The position numbers and the translations under genes are program-made. Positions 25,550 to 36,800 of a DNA stretch of 64,000 nt are shown one piece after another. The stretch lies in assembly GCA_026874595.1 (NCBI GenBank), contig CM049315.1, positions 8,060,664-8,124,663 of the forward strand. Reading direction: 5' to 3'. This stretch comes from Sipunculus nudus. Taxonomy: Eukaryota > Annelida > Sipuncula > Golfingiida > Sipunculidae. The number at the start of each line of letters is the position of its first letter. Position 1 is the first letter of the stretch. A model generated the notes under the pieces. That model had not been told where the DNA came from. It did no database searches and saw nothing but the letters and a program-made list of their open reading frames with translations.

Positions 25550-25883
25550 AGTCGTGAGCGGAAAATTGCGAGGTATGCTCTTGACCCAGTTATTACAGCC
25601 TTTCTGTGTCCAGGACCACGATACTACGCATGATGTTTAACACGTTCTAAGATACGTAAGTCCGCACATGTGTTCTTGGGTTATCAGAATTCTGTTACAT
25701 GTACTTATAAGCTGCATTTTTTTGTGATATTGTCCTTCAGTAGTATGTACACACAATGGTAGAAAAGTGAGAAAATAAGAAATAAAGTGCAGGTTAAGGT
25801 GTGACCGGACAACACTCGTACAATGCTCCCTATGTAGGTAATAGCTTAGCACCTGCTACTTCATGATATCATATAATGTATAT

Positions 25884-26690
25884 TTATAACGTCGCTATAT
25901 ATAAGGTATATCGAATGAATTGCATAATTTTCTTGGTTGCTTACTTGGATGAGCGGTCTTTTAGAGAATGTACCCATAACATTACGAACTGATTTTATTG
26001 AATATTTTGTAAGGTTAGTGTAACACCAAAGGAACCGTTTAGTAACTTTTGGGGGAATTTTGATCACCATAATATATCTTTTAATTTAAATTATCCTCAT
26101 CCACTGTGTGAGGGCGGGTCATTTACCGGTTTAGAGACCGTCTTCCTTCTCAGATGAACTCGGGTAGGTAGAGCATAACACAGTTTGATTAGGATCCTGA
26201 CGATTGTAGCCATGTACGCCCAGACTAATCTAGTACCAGGTAACAACCAGACCAACGCGGATCAAATCTTCTATCTGTGATTGATTTATATTATTGTACA
26301 AATGTACGTTTAAATACCAGTAGGTTAAATTGTATATCAAATTGCACTACGGTTTCCACATACCATATGTATATTTATATCTTGATGTAACGCATATTTT
26401 CAATGGTTGCTTAATTGGTTTAGTGGTCTATTGCCAACTTCACTCAAAATGTTATAAATTGATTTTGTTGAATATATGGGTAACCGAATGTGAGCCATTG
26501 TGAGAGGACCGGGGTTATTAACGAGTATCTCAGTATTGTGGGAAGGACCTGTGAGCTGTGTTGGAGTTCCATTACACTATATTATAAATAGGTAAATATG
26601 TTCAGTATCCTTGCTAATGTAGCCATGTAGGCCAAAACTAAAGGTCTAATTCGTTATGGACCAGATGACTTTACCCCAGGCTAATTACAA
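25884..26690. repeat. Diverged direct duplication, two copies
   Basis: Anchors recur in order: 'ggttgctta' (25935 and 26405), 'gattttattgaatat'/'gattttgttgaatat', and 'tgtagccatgta' (26205 and about 26619). Copies span roughly 25884-26280 and 26372-26690. No coding sense. Confidence 0.45.
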
Positions 26691-28466
26691 AGTAATAGGG
26701 TAATTAAAAGATTATAATAAATTACAAATAATGATATGCTGGGGCCGTGATAGCGCATGAGATGCAGAATAGATAAATGTGTATGCCCATTCATTTTTAC
26801 CTTGTCTATATGTAGGTAAATCTGTTTGTTTCCGGCTATACTGATAATATTTTTAATTAGAAAATGAGGAGGATATGGCAAAGTAATAAAATTTTCTAGA
26901 CAGGCAGAACACAGGTCTTTAAATCCAATTCAAATACACGTGAACTTAGTCATGTGGTATGCTGCAAACAAGCATAGTATCAAATGCAAAAGTTGTCGAG
27001 ATAAAACTGAGGAAGAGTTTTTTTTTTAAGTCCCGCAAACTAACAGAACTTGAAATACAAAAATCATTGACAGTCGCGGAACGTTGTATTCAGAAGGATT
27101 TACGTAATAAAAATAATGAATAAGTAATAATCAGATAAGTTTAATATATAATCATGTGAATGGTCTGGATCTTGAATTATTCCATTATATTACAGTAATG
27201 CCTGTTTGTGGTAAGAAATTATCAATTAGATATCCATTTATGATATCTTTATCGAATTTTTCATCAATCTGGCAGATTGGATACCCGACCGGAGCCAGAC
27301 TCTAAACTCCACTGTCTCAATAAGGGAGGTAAGGTACAATATCCCAAAAGTCCGTTCCGCCAAGGAGTTGTCTAAACCATCGGACTCATTTCGTGTTATC
27401 AGAGAGTTAATTTACCTGTCCACACATGACACAAGTAGATACAAAGAAACGTAAAAGAATTTAAAATGAAAGGCCGATTTACATACACATGCAAATGAAC
27501 CAGGTACCTAATTACGAGGAGTTTGGGTCCGAAAGCTATATTTATGTTGGCAAAAAGATACATTGTCTACAATGATCATAACTTACTGGGGGGGGGGGTA
27601 GATGTCTGGGGGATTATTGTTGGGGGTAAATGTCCGGGGGTAAATGTTCTCGGGGTAGTTGTCCTACATGACACTCGCTTGTGAATTCTCACTTCTCATG
27701 ACTTTGTTTTTTATAGGCTTAGGCATCAGAGTCAAAATGCGAACCTTGTGATCTACGAATTCTTCCCAGGGAATGCAGTTCATCGTTAACCCTATGACAA
27801 TTCTTAATGCATTTCTGCAGTTCGAGTACAATGAATGCCATCTCAGTGGATGAACGAATTTTAGAAATGTGAAAAGATCGCTAGGCCAAAAAAGGTATTG
27901 TTCACAAGCACGTTTTTCATAAATCAGTCCGCGCAGGCGATTTTTTTTTTACTTTTTTATGTTTCGATAAAAATGTCATATGATCAGGGAAAAGCATGAT
28001 AATGACATTTTTTTGCTTAACAGGTAAAAGCACTACATAACAAAGGAAATTTGTATTTTTTTATCTTCTTGGGAAATGAAAATCAAAATAATAATGTTTG
28101 ATGCGGGAGGTTAAACTGACGCTCCCGGTGGCTGAGAACCATTTCATTGTTGGCCTTAGAGCTCCATCTTTATCAGCCAGCTTCATGCACAAGAATTTAA
28201 TATCATAGCGCAACATTTTATTAACATTTCATATTGTGAGATATACACATAAATCTGATGAAAATATGCAATTTTACGTTGCAAAAAATCCGAACACATA
28301 CAATGATTAAAGTGCCGGTAGCAATATCTTTAATCAGTACATTTCTTAGCGTTTATATTTTGTTATCTGAACAAAGACTTCCTATCATGTGTTAACCTTA
28401 TAGGCGATTGTTATAGAAATTATCCGTGTTTCCTATGGAATCCACAACGATTGTATGTGAAATGGT
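26691..28466. other. Intergenic, no supported gene
   Basis: AT-rich. A short G-rich patch lies at 27590-27660, where 'gggggtaaatgt' type phrases repeat. No gene-like frame found. Confidence 0.45.
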
Positions 28467-28826
28467 TTAAATCAGTCGAATTACACATGTAACGGTAGCG
28501 CATCTTACACATAGTAATATGAACCCGGTCTTAGAAATAAAGCGTAATTTCAGTATTTCAGTGTTTCCGATAAAATATTCTTCGGAGCCTTTACAGACTT
28601 CCCTAAATGCTTGCTTTGTCTTAGGATCACATCCGATCCCAATATCGATTAGGTCAAAATCGACGGGCATTAATATATGTTTACATTTTACTAGCGATTT
28701 GGCTGTCTCATTTTGAAACAATTTTAAGGTAGTAAAAGTAAATCTTGAATTCAAATTGTTGATAGTTTTGAAACAAGAAACTTTTTTAAACCTGTCCACA
28801 CTTCTAGCCCTGCAGATTTGTATCAT
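28467..28826 (-). pseudogene. Isolated coding-like segment resembling the end of a von Willebrand A domain
   Basis: The minus-strand frame of 119 codons contains 'VDFDLIDIGIGCDPKTKQAF' followed by 'REVCKGSEEYFIG'. This resembles the late part of vWA domains: a hydrophobic strand with 'IGIG', then a helix, then a short '.yf.' strand. The front of the frame, rich in Lys and Phe, does not look like vWA and may be intron. No MIDAS 'DxSxS' exon was found nearby. It may be a stray exon of a gene outside what I can assemble, a relic, or chance. Confidence 0.25.
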
Positions 28827-29953
28827 ATCACCTATAAATGCTTTTTTTTTAAATTTGATGACATAACGTTCGAAATCGGCAAATGTATGCAGCAGCTATT
28901 TCAGCGTTTATATACACTCTGGATATCTAATTTAAAAGGCAGTCTGAGCACTATATTTTCTCTCAAATATTAAACTAAATCATTCAAAGTCACATCACTC
29001 GGTTTCTTATGGCGTGTATACGTGGGTGGATACTCACTCAGGGGAACAGGGGAACAGTTTTCATTTCTACTCCGAATCATACTATGGTATTATTTACGGG
29101 TTAAATGGAAGGAAGGTTTTTATGTAAATCCTGTCAGCTGCATACGTCCCGATGATACGATGGCTCGTAAGAATTAAATGCTTTGTTTATCATTTTAACA
29201 GTAGTTCTATGATATGGCTTTTTTGATTCCATATCACCTTTAAAGACCATCAGAGCTTTTATCACACTTTAAGCTGGGATACACTTTGACTGGTTTAATC
29301 ACACTCTACACGTTAATCGTTAACGCTTAAGGGGGTTCCGGGGTAGGCACGGAGAACTGTCTGGCACTGTTGCTGTGAAATACAAGTAAAACAGGATCTC
29401 AATGCATTTTTATATAAAACACATTCCATGATTCGGGCAAACTGCCAGTGACGTTAGATATCCTTTTGGTATTGACAGAGACCTGATCATACTTTTCTTT
29501 GATGCAATTAAAGGATTTAGTGTTTGGTATCAATATCACTCGACATACTTACCACACGAGACACATTACATATGTACTTGAAAAAAAAAAGATTTAAATA
29601 TGGCATGAACCCTCTCTGAGTGACAAAGTGAAGCCACATATATTTTTATTCATCTATGTGTTTATTTCAATCGCACCTATTTAAAACCCTTTTCGCCTTA
29701 TCCCTTGCAAACAACAACAAACAACAAATTCTCTCATGAAACCTTACCTTCATAAGCATTTTTTTCGATATATATATATATATTTAAAAAAAATTAAAGA
29801 CGACGCTTATCTGTAGACAAACGTACTGTAAAAATCCGAGCTTATGATTACATATATATATAAATGTGTGTGTGTGTGTGCAATATATATTGTATTTTTA
29901 TAGGTTGGTGTCTAAGGTGCTTCTTAAAAATTAATGCTGTGTTATATATGTAG
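28827..29953. other. Intergenic; microsatellites
   Basis: AT tract near 29770-29781 and an AT/GT tract at about 29852-29891. No gene seen. Confidence 0.45.
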
Positions 29954-30276
29954 GTTTACACGCGTGTCCACCTTGTATAGGGGAAGACTCAATGGACTCA
30001 GTAGTATTATGTCCATCCCAGGATATAGTATATCTATCGACGCATTACCAAGATGTGAAATTAAGGAGTTCATATTTTACCTGCAAAAAACGTGTATACA
30101 ATAAAATATGTCTTTCCCGAAATGTACAATTGACACATACGAACTTGCATATCAGGTGGCCGAAAAATGAACAGGGTAATTACACATATGCTGGAAAAGT
30201 TGTATTTTCTTTCCCAAGATATCTTAGCCAGAATACAATAGTGGATTTAAGCAGGAGTAGCTATATATTTATTTAA
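29954..30276 (+). CDS. Putative isolated exon, cysteine-containing, unknown
   Basis: After a possible acceptor 'atatgtag' the frame reads 'GLHACPPCIGEDSMDSVVLC' and stays open about 107 codons to a TAA at 30274-30276. It contains several Cys, 'YFTCKK' and 'NEQGNYTYAGKVVFSFP'. The cysteine-rich start and a phase-1 acceptor would suit an extracellular module, but I recognise no family and found no partner exons. It could be spurious. Confidence 0.25.
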
Positions 30277-30741
30277 TACCTGATTAAAAAATGATAGCCG
30301 TTATCTATAGTGTTTAGTCTTCTCGTAACTTATAGAGATTTTAAATTTCATATTGAACATAGGTATCACATCTTGACTTTTGGCATTTGTTACCGATACA
30401 GGAATTGTATATCTGCGACATAAAACAAATTGCAGCCGGGGAAAAGCGGCCCCGTCGTCCCTAGATAGCTGCACATCGAGCTCCCGGTAGCAGACCTAGA
30501 TTGTGTAATACGAGCATGGTAGAGGACCCCGAAGTACTTGTTATCAAAAGTAGTAAAAGACGTACCGACCGACAGGCTAAAATATTATCTTTTTTTTTAT
30601 AGTCACACTTTTGCAAATCTCGAACGGGTACAAACTGAGAAAACGCTGAAACGCTCTGGACTCCTGAATATTCTTATATCATATCTGTATAAATCTGTTG
30701 AACAAACGATTATTGGCATTTTTACACGCACACACACATCC

Positions 30742-30742
<1 letters not shown>

Positions 30743-30805
<63 letters not shown>
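30743..30805. repeat. (AT)n microsatellite, about 60 bp
   Basis: Alternating TA across the whole segment, preceded by 'acacacacatccatg'. It generates artificial Tyr-Ile peptides in translated frames. Confidence 0.9.
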
Positions 30806-30807
<2 letters not shown>

Positions 30808-30849
30808 GGACAAAAGTGCTTGCAATTGGCTTCAGTTTTCTTGGGTTAA

Positions 30850-30997
30850 GCACAGCCGGGAGAGTCACAGCTGAGGAAAGGTGAGATTTTTCACGGTCAG
30901 CCCCACCCAAGGTGAGCGCTTTGCAGGCCTAGTGGGAAGACTGCCACAAGGTTGCATTTTCTAACAAACGACTGTGCCTTTCGGGGTTAGCAAATAT
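30850..30997 (+). mobile_element. SINE family 1, truncated copy
   Basis: 'agccgggagagtcacagctg' begins within the tRNA-like head. The body continues through 'ttcacggtcagccccaccca', 'gtgagcgctttgcaggc' and 'ctgtgcctttcgggg'. The A-box end is missing, replaced by the AT microsatellite, and the 3' half is absent. Confidence 0.6.
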
Positions 30998-31196
30998 GTA
31001 TAGTGAATTCACAAGCTCTGTTAAATGTATTTAGATGACAGAACGTAAGCTTTTATGATTGGACCAACTTATAAATTAATGATACATTTATTTTTTAAAG
31101 AATGGGTTGACTTTTTTTTGGTTCCTATCCTAAAAACTTCCACTAGGTCTATCGTTCATTTTCTTTTATATCAGAACTGACCATTTTCATCGGTTT

Positions 31197-31622
31197 AAAG
31201 GTGTTGTTCGGACCGGCCTCTGTGGCTCAGGGGTAGAGCGCAGGACTCAAAGCCGGGAGATCGTGAGTTCGAACCTCACCCAAGGCGGTGAGGTTTTTCA
31301 CGGTTGGCCCCAACCCGGAGTGAGCGCTCTGCAGGCTTAATGGGAAGGTTGTGCCCAACGGCCGTGATTCACTAACAAACGAGTGCGCCTTTCGGGGGTC
31401 CTCGGTGGTATGATTACCAACCCAGGGCCCACAGGTGCAGTAGTCACCGGGCCTGGTTAACGCCAGGATATCAAATGAGAGGAAGCGTGTGATACTGCCC
31501 TGTCACGTAGTCCGAAACCGGAATGGAAAACTGCAGATGTACATATAATTAGTTAAGCTAGCATTTAAAAATGGAGGCAGATACCTCCAACAAAAAAATA
31601 TTTTAAAAAAAGGTGTTGTTCG
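31197..31622 (+). mobile_element. SINE family 1, full copy with perfect target-site duplication
   Basis: The element itself is 31211-31608. It is bracketed by the identical 14-mer 'aaaggtgttgttcg' at 31197-31210 and 31609-31622, the mark of target-primed insertion. The head has 'tgtggctcaggggtagagcg' and 'gagttcgaacctc' as A and B boxes. The body and A-rich 3' end match 25154-25549. The clean duplication suggests a fairly recent insertion, about 0.6 kb upstream of the main gene start. Confidence 0.85.
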
Positions 31623-32197
31623 ATTATATTTTTGTTTATACTAATTATAGCTAATGCGATATTTATAAACGATGTTATGATAAGTAAGTGTTATATTCTA
31701 AATATCTAAAGAGAAGACCATCTAATATTGAGTTTCCTTAATGCCAGAAGATGCCTTGTTCCGTTACAAACTTGACATTTATAACCTTTTATCATAAAGT
31801 CGATATTTCTGTCATTATATGTTTTCATAATATGTTTGATGTGTATTTCATATAACACACTTGTTCAAGCTAAATTCTTTTACAGGAGAGTTACAACCAA
31901 ACCCTTAAATTCATCATTCGAAGCCGCTGTTTCTATCTAACATCATTGTTTCACTCTTGACGGACAGATCAATTGACCAATCGAAATCGCACAGTGTGCC
32001 TTGATAGGACATGCTCACAAACATGGGAGCAGACGCGTCCACAAGCCGTACCGCAATAATATATATAGATATGCTTATATCAAAGAGGTGTAAATTTTAC
32101 ATTTCATGCAGTCTAACAAAATATCTTGGAAGGACTACAGAGACCATTTAGACTTTTGTAAATATCTTGGAAGGACTACAACCTACAGTTACTATAA
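31623..32197 (+). promoter_or_regulatory. 5' flank of the TSP1/VWDE-like gene
   Basis: CCAAT lies at 31977-31981. An AT-rich 'aatatatatagata' around 32056 could serve as a TATA-like element, but no transcription start can be fixed. The 21-bp sequence 'aatatcttggaaggactaca' (with one preceding a) occurs twice, at 32119-32139 and 32160-32180, 41 bp apart, probably in the 5' UTR or core promoter. Confidence 0.3.
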
Positions 32198-33512
32198 ATG
32201 AGGATGAAATCATTTACTCGGTCATGCGCGATATTATGTTTTTTTGTTACGTTAATTCGTTACGGAAGTGGATGGCTTTGGGGCTGTTCGGCAGTGGACT
32301 GTGAGTGGGGGGAGTGGGAAAGCTGGACGCGGTGTTCTAAGACATGCGGCGAGGGGACCAAAACTAGAAGCAGAAGCATATCTCGGCACAAGGATTGCGG
32401 GGGGAAAGACTGCACTGGTCCCTCGATGGAGACAAGATACTGCATAGAGAGCTGTTTAAATGATGGCACTATAGACAACATTAAGTGCAAATGTCCTTTA
32501 CCCTTCACTGGAAGCTGTTGTCAAACATTCGTAGACTCTGATTGTCTCTGTGGTGCCTGGGGTCAGTGGGGAAACTGCAGTCACAAATGCGGAGGAACTG
32601 GAACACAGTCTCGAACAAGAGCGATTGTTCAAGAGAAATATTGCAACGGACTGGAGTGTTCAGAGTCTGACACCGAGTTGAGGCCATGCAACAGGATATG
32701 TGAAAACGGTGGAGAAATTGTCAATGATAATTGTCTGTGTCTCCAGCAGCACACTGGTCAGTGCTGTGAGCAATGTATAATCGCTGACTGTGTATGGGGT
32801 GAATGGAATGAATGGGGACTTTGTAGTCATTCATGTGGTGATATTGGTGAACAAAGTCGACAAAGAGACGTCATTCAAGAGGCTTTTTGTGATGGACAAG
32901 ATTGTCCTGGGTCAGCCGAAGAGGATCGAGCATGTAACCGGTTTTGTAACAATCAGGGATCACCAGCAGGTCCTGGTTGTACATGTCCACCAAAATACAC
33001 CGGCCAATGCTGCGACCAGTGTGTAAAATATGACTGTATCTGGGGTGAATGGAGCGAATGGGGAGCGTGTAGTCACCAATGTGGAGATATAGGAACACAA
33101 GGGAGGAACAGGTCCGTGATTCAGGAAGCCTTCTGTGGCGGAGACCACTGTCCCGGAACGTCAAGGGAGCTAAAGTCGTGCAACCATCACTGTGACAACG
33201 GAGCCACACCTGACGGAGCAAGCTGTTTGTGTATGCCTGGTTATTACGGACAGTGTTGTGGACAGTGTGACCGCGCGGACTGTTCGTGGTCTGAGTGGAG
33301 TCAGTGGAGCCAGTGCAGTCAACCGTGTGGAGGAGCAGGTACCCAAACCAGAAACAGAAACATAGATGTGCATCAGTTCTGTGGTGGTGATGCCTGTGAG
33401 GGGGATCACGATCAAATACGAGACTGCAATCGGTTTTGTGAAAATGGTGGCACACCAACGGAGAGGGGATGTTCTTGTTCCCCCATACATCACGGCCAGT
33501 GCTGCGAAAACG
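32198..33512 (+). CDS. Exon 1: signal peptide and five TSP1/EGF-like pairs
   Basis: The ATG at 32198 begins a hydrophobic leader (residues 1 to about 25). Five units of about 80 residues follow, starting near residues 35, 113, 196, 279 and 361. Each has a TSP1 half with 'WxxW' tryptophans and 'CSxxCG' (for example 'WGEWSEWGACSHQCG'), an 'R.R' strand and 'FCxGxxCpG'. Each then has a short EGF-like half ending 'TGQCC' or similar. Units 3-5 are most alike, which suggests internal duplication. All five lie in one uninterrupted exon, and the donor is 'cggtaagg'. TSP1 WxxW tryptophans are typical C-mannosylation sites, and the thrombospondin fold usually mediates matrix or carbohydrate binding. The strong Cys conservation supports real coding. 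Confidence 0.9.
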
Positions 33513-33823
33513 GTAAGGATTTCAGTTTCTTTATGTATTGATTGTGGCTTGAACTTATTTGTGTGACAGACTGGCTTGAGTACTATCACATACACATAAT
33601 ACATTCGATTGTGGCTCATATCGAACTCTCTCCCGTGTTTCAAAGCATGATCACATATCTCACACCCATTCATTTAACTGGTGTAGCCATGTTATAATTA
33701 ATAAAAGAGATGTTTCACTGATAAATTCCAACACATATTACAATATAGTTCTTGATAAAACCTACAGCTTTTCATGCTGCATTAACTGTTGTTTATGGGT
33801 CCTTATCTATGATTATTGGTTAA

Positions 33824-33895
<72 letters not shown>

Positions 33896-36800
33896 GCCGT
33901 TTTTACGAATGTCAAATTTAAAGAAACAATTCGTTAATCCGAAATTTAAAAATCAGGAACCGAAAATTTATTTCTTATTTACGAAATATTTTACCTCGAA
34001 TGATTTTTTTTTGTAAATACGAGTCAAAAGGTCCTGCAGTCAGGACCTTCGTTAATAATCTACAGCTAGTCCCGCAACGCTGCACTCCCTATAACTTCAG
34101 AAAGCGGCTGAGCATTTTATCCAAGAGCACTGTTATCAAATTTATCTCGTTTGTATTCAAGCAGGCATAGTTCGTCGGCTTGGGCTTGGAGGTCAGGCCA
34201 AGCAACTGAGCAGTTTACTCGTATGAACATTGGTAAGGTATTATCCATACATCACTTGATCGAGCAGGTTTAGCTGCAAAGACAATGTATGCAGGCCTGG
34301 CCATACAAATGAGCAGTTCATTCCCAAGAGCAATTGTGTCATATATAACTCGCTGGTGTTCAGCTTATTCATCATTTCACTTTTACTGTAAAGACGAACA
34401 TTATTAAAACACGATCGTCTTGCTGTCACTTTCATAGCTGTGGAGTCAAAGAAGAGAAAATGGACGGCGTTAAGCTTTGGTGACAAGCCTACCATCATCC
34501 AGATTTTTAACAATAATAGAACATTCTTATAAAACGCAGTCAGCAAGCTAAATTTGCGGCGTCGGCTAGGGCATTCAATAAGTTTAAACCTACGTTAGAT
34601 CTGAAAACTGTAAATTATCCATTTTAATTAGTAGGCTCTTAGATCGTTTCAAAACTTCAAATCACTTGCCCTTCACTCGTTTTGCTTGTGCCGCTTTGGT
34701 GCCGCCCGTATATCAAATTGAGCTTCATTGATGGCGATGTCATTTGAACTTTCCCTTTGGTAAATTTGTTGATAAAAAGGGCAAGCACGATTCCTAAAAA
34801 CAGTTTAGACTGAATCTTAACTAATCAAGCTCTGTAATAAATCCAATATCTTTTAATGTAGATTATGTAGGTCGAAAAAAACATGGTAAAATGGCGGTAA
34901 TTAATTAACAACTGTCGTACGAATAGGCCGCTTGACCAATGACCGAATTTCCGTAAATTCGTTTTCCCGAAAGAAAAGCTTGTCCCCCGGCGCGTTCGGA
35001 AAAACGGCGCTCTACAGTATATAGTCATATATAGTTATGTATATGGTTATTTATTTATTTATTTATTAAGTAAATTTGTTAGTAAGTTATTTATTTATTT
35101 AGTAAGTAGTTATTTATTTATTTAGTTAGTTAGTAGTTATTTAATAAGTTAGTTAAGGGTCGGGTAGAAATATTAAGTAAGTCAGCATTTAGCTTGAAGG
35201 AAAGTATTCAGTTAGAAACTACCCTTGTACAACCAAGCCACTCATGAGCTACAATGGTCTGCGACTGCGAATAGTCACAAATAAACCAGTCTCCTGCCTG
35301 ACTAGTCACTAGTCGCCTGCCTGTGACCTTTTCGAAAAAAAAAGAAATTGCAGTTTAATACCCCGACGGGCCCGACATGATGACAGATTTTGTAGTGTTA
35401 CTGCATGAGTATCGTATACCAAACTGTACATACCTGTAACATGACATGGCTATATTGTTGGGAGACCAATGTAAGAATTCCAGGACTGATATGGTGCACG
35501 TTATATGCAGTCTAACGGTAATTTTATCAAAAGGTTGCCTATATGACCGATTCCTGGCAATAAAAGTCAAATCATTGAACGCTTGTCGTACGAAAGTCTC
35601 CCTCTGATGATAGACAGTTTGCATAATTCTTTTATAGTTACCATGGCCGCCTGGATTATGTTACCTGACCTAAACCCGTCCAATTTCCGAAGAAGGAGCC
35701 ATTCCGATCAAGTTTCACTCTTGCTTTCCCTGACAAAACGCGATCGTCCGGTTTTATGAATAATGTCCTATCGCTGTATCTGGTCATAATCCCACCCGTA
35801 GTTTGTTAATACTCGGGAGATAATTTGTGGGAAATTTTGACGTTCTAAGAAACTGTTGGCTTCCTTTAATAATCAAGTCGCTAATTATATAGTTTAGGAT
35901 AAGAAGAAAACAGCAAGGACTCTGTTATCTGTAAAATAATTGACCATGATAAACTCACCGTCGTGGAATTTAACGAGGTTTCATTAAGTCTTATGTTGAT
36001 TACAATATCAAAAGAACAGTCTGCAGAGAGACAACCGGAAGTGTTTTCAATTCACCCAAATTTCTGGTTTCGCAATGCACTTTTTTTTAATATTGATGGG
36101 AAAACACTAAAGCCTTAAAATTTCACTCAACTAGATTTTAAGATCGAAGGCTATTCATCATCTGTGATTCTATTCATGGAGTAAAAAGAATAACTTGGGC
36201 ATCTTCATCTAACCGAATTTCCCAACCATGTCATATAAATGTTATTTCACACAAGTAAACTGTTTACATAACTTGATGCAATAGAAAGTGCAAAGAGGAC
36301 TAATACACAGAGGTTCTTGAGTATCGTAAGTGGTCCCACTGTTCAACTAAGAATGTATTTCTTTTTTCTTTATAAACCCTATCGCTTTAAACAATATTTA
36401 AAAACTATCTAAATTAGGAAGTGATCCATGCCTATCCAGTCATCATGTTCAGCTGAATGATCCTGATAGTCTCCGAAGTAACTACACAGAGGCTAATGCC
36501 ACGTATCGATGCGATGAGGAACTACAAACTGGATGGTACAGGGTTGTATCACCGGCAGGTGGCGATATGGTTGGCTCTTGTCCGGACCATAACCACTGCA
36601 ACACCAGGTTTCCAATATGGATGGACGGTACGTTGATTGTTTATTGCTCTTTTTTGGATAAACCAATTTGAAACATATTTGTCCTCTCAAGTATGTAGCA
36701 ATATGTATGCAATTATCTAAAACCTCCAGGTTACTTCATCATTTATGATCAAGGTAAGTGTCATTGCTTCACATAAAATAACAGGTCTCCCGCATGGAAC

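Noticed and set aside
32871-33458. 195-codon open frame on the minus strand
   Set aside because: It lies antisense to the TSP1/EGF exon, whose Cys/Gly/Trp-rich codons leave few complementary stops. It has no domain and no splice context.
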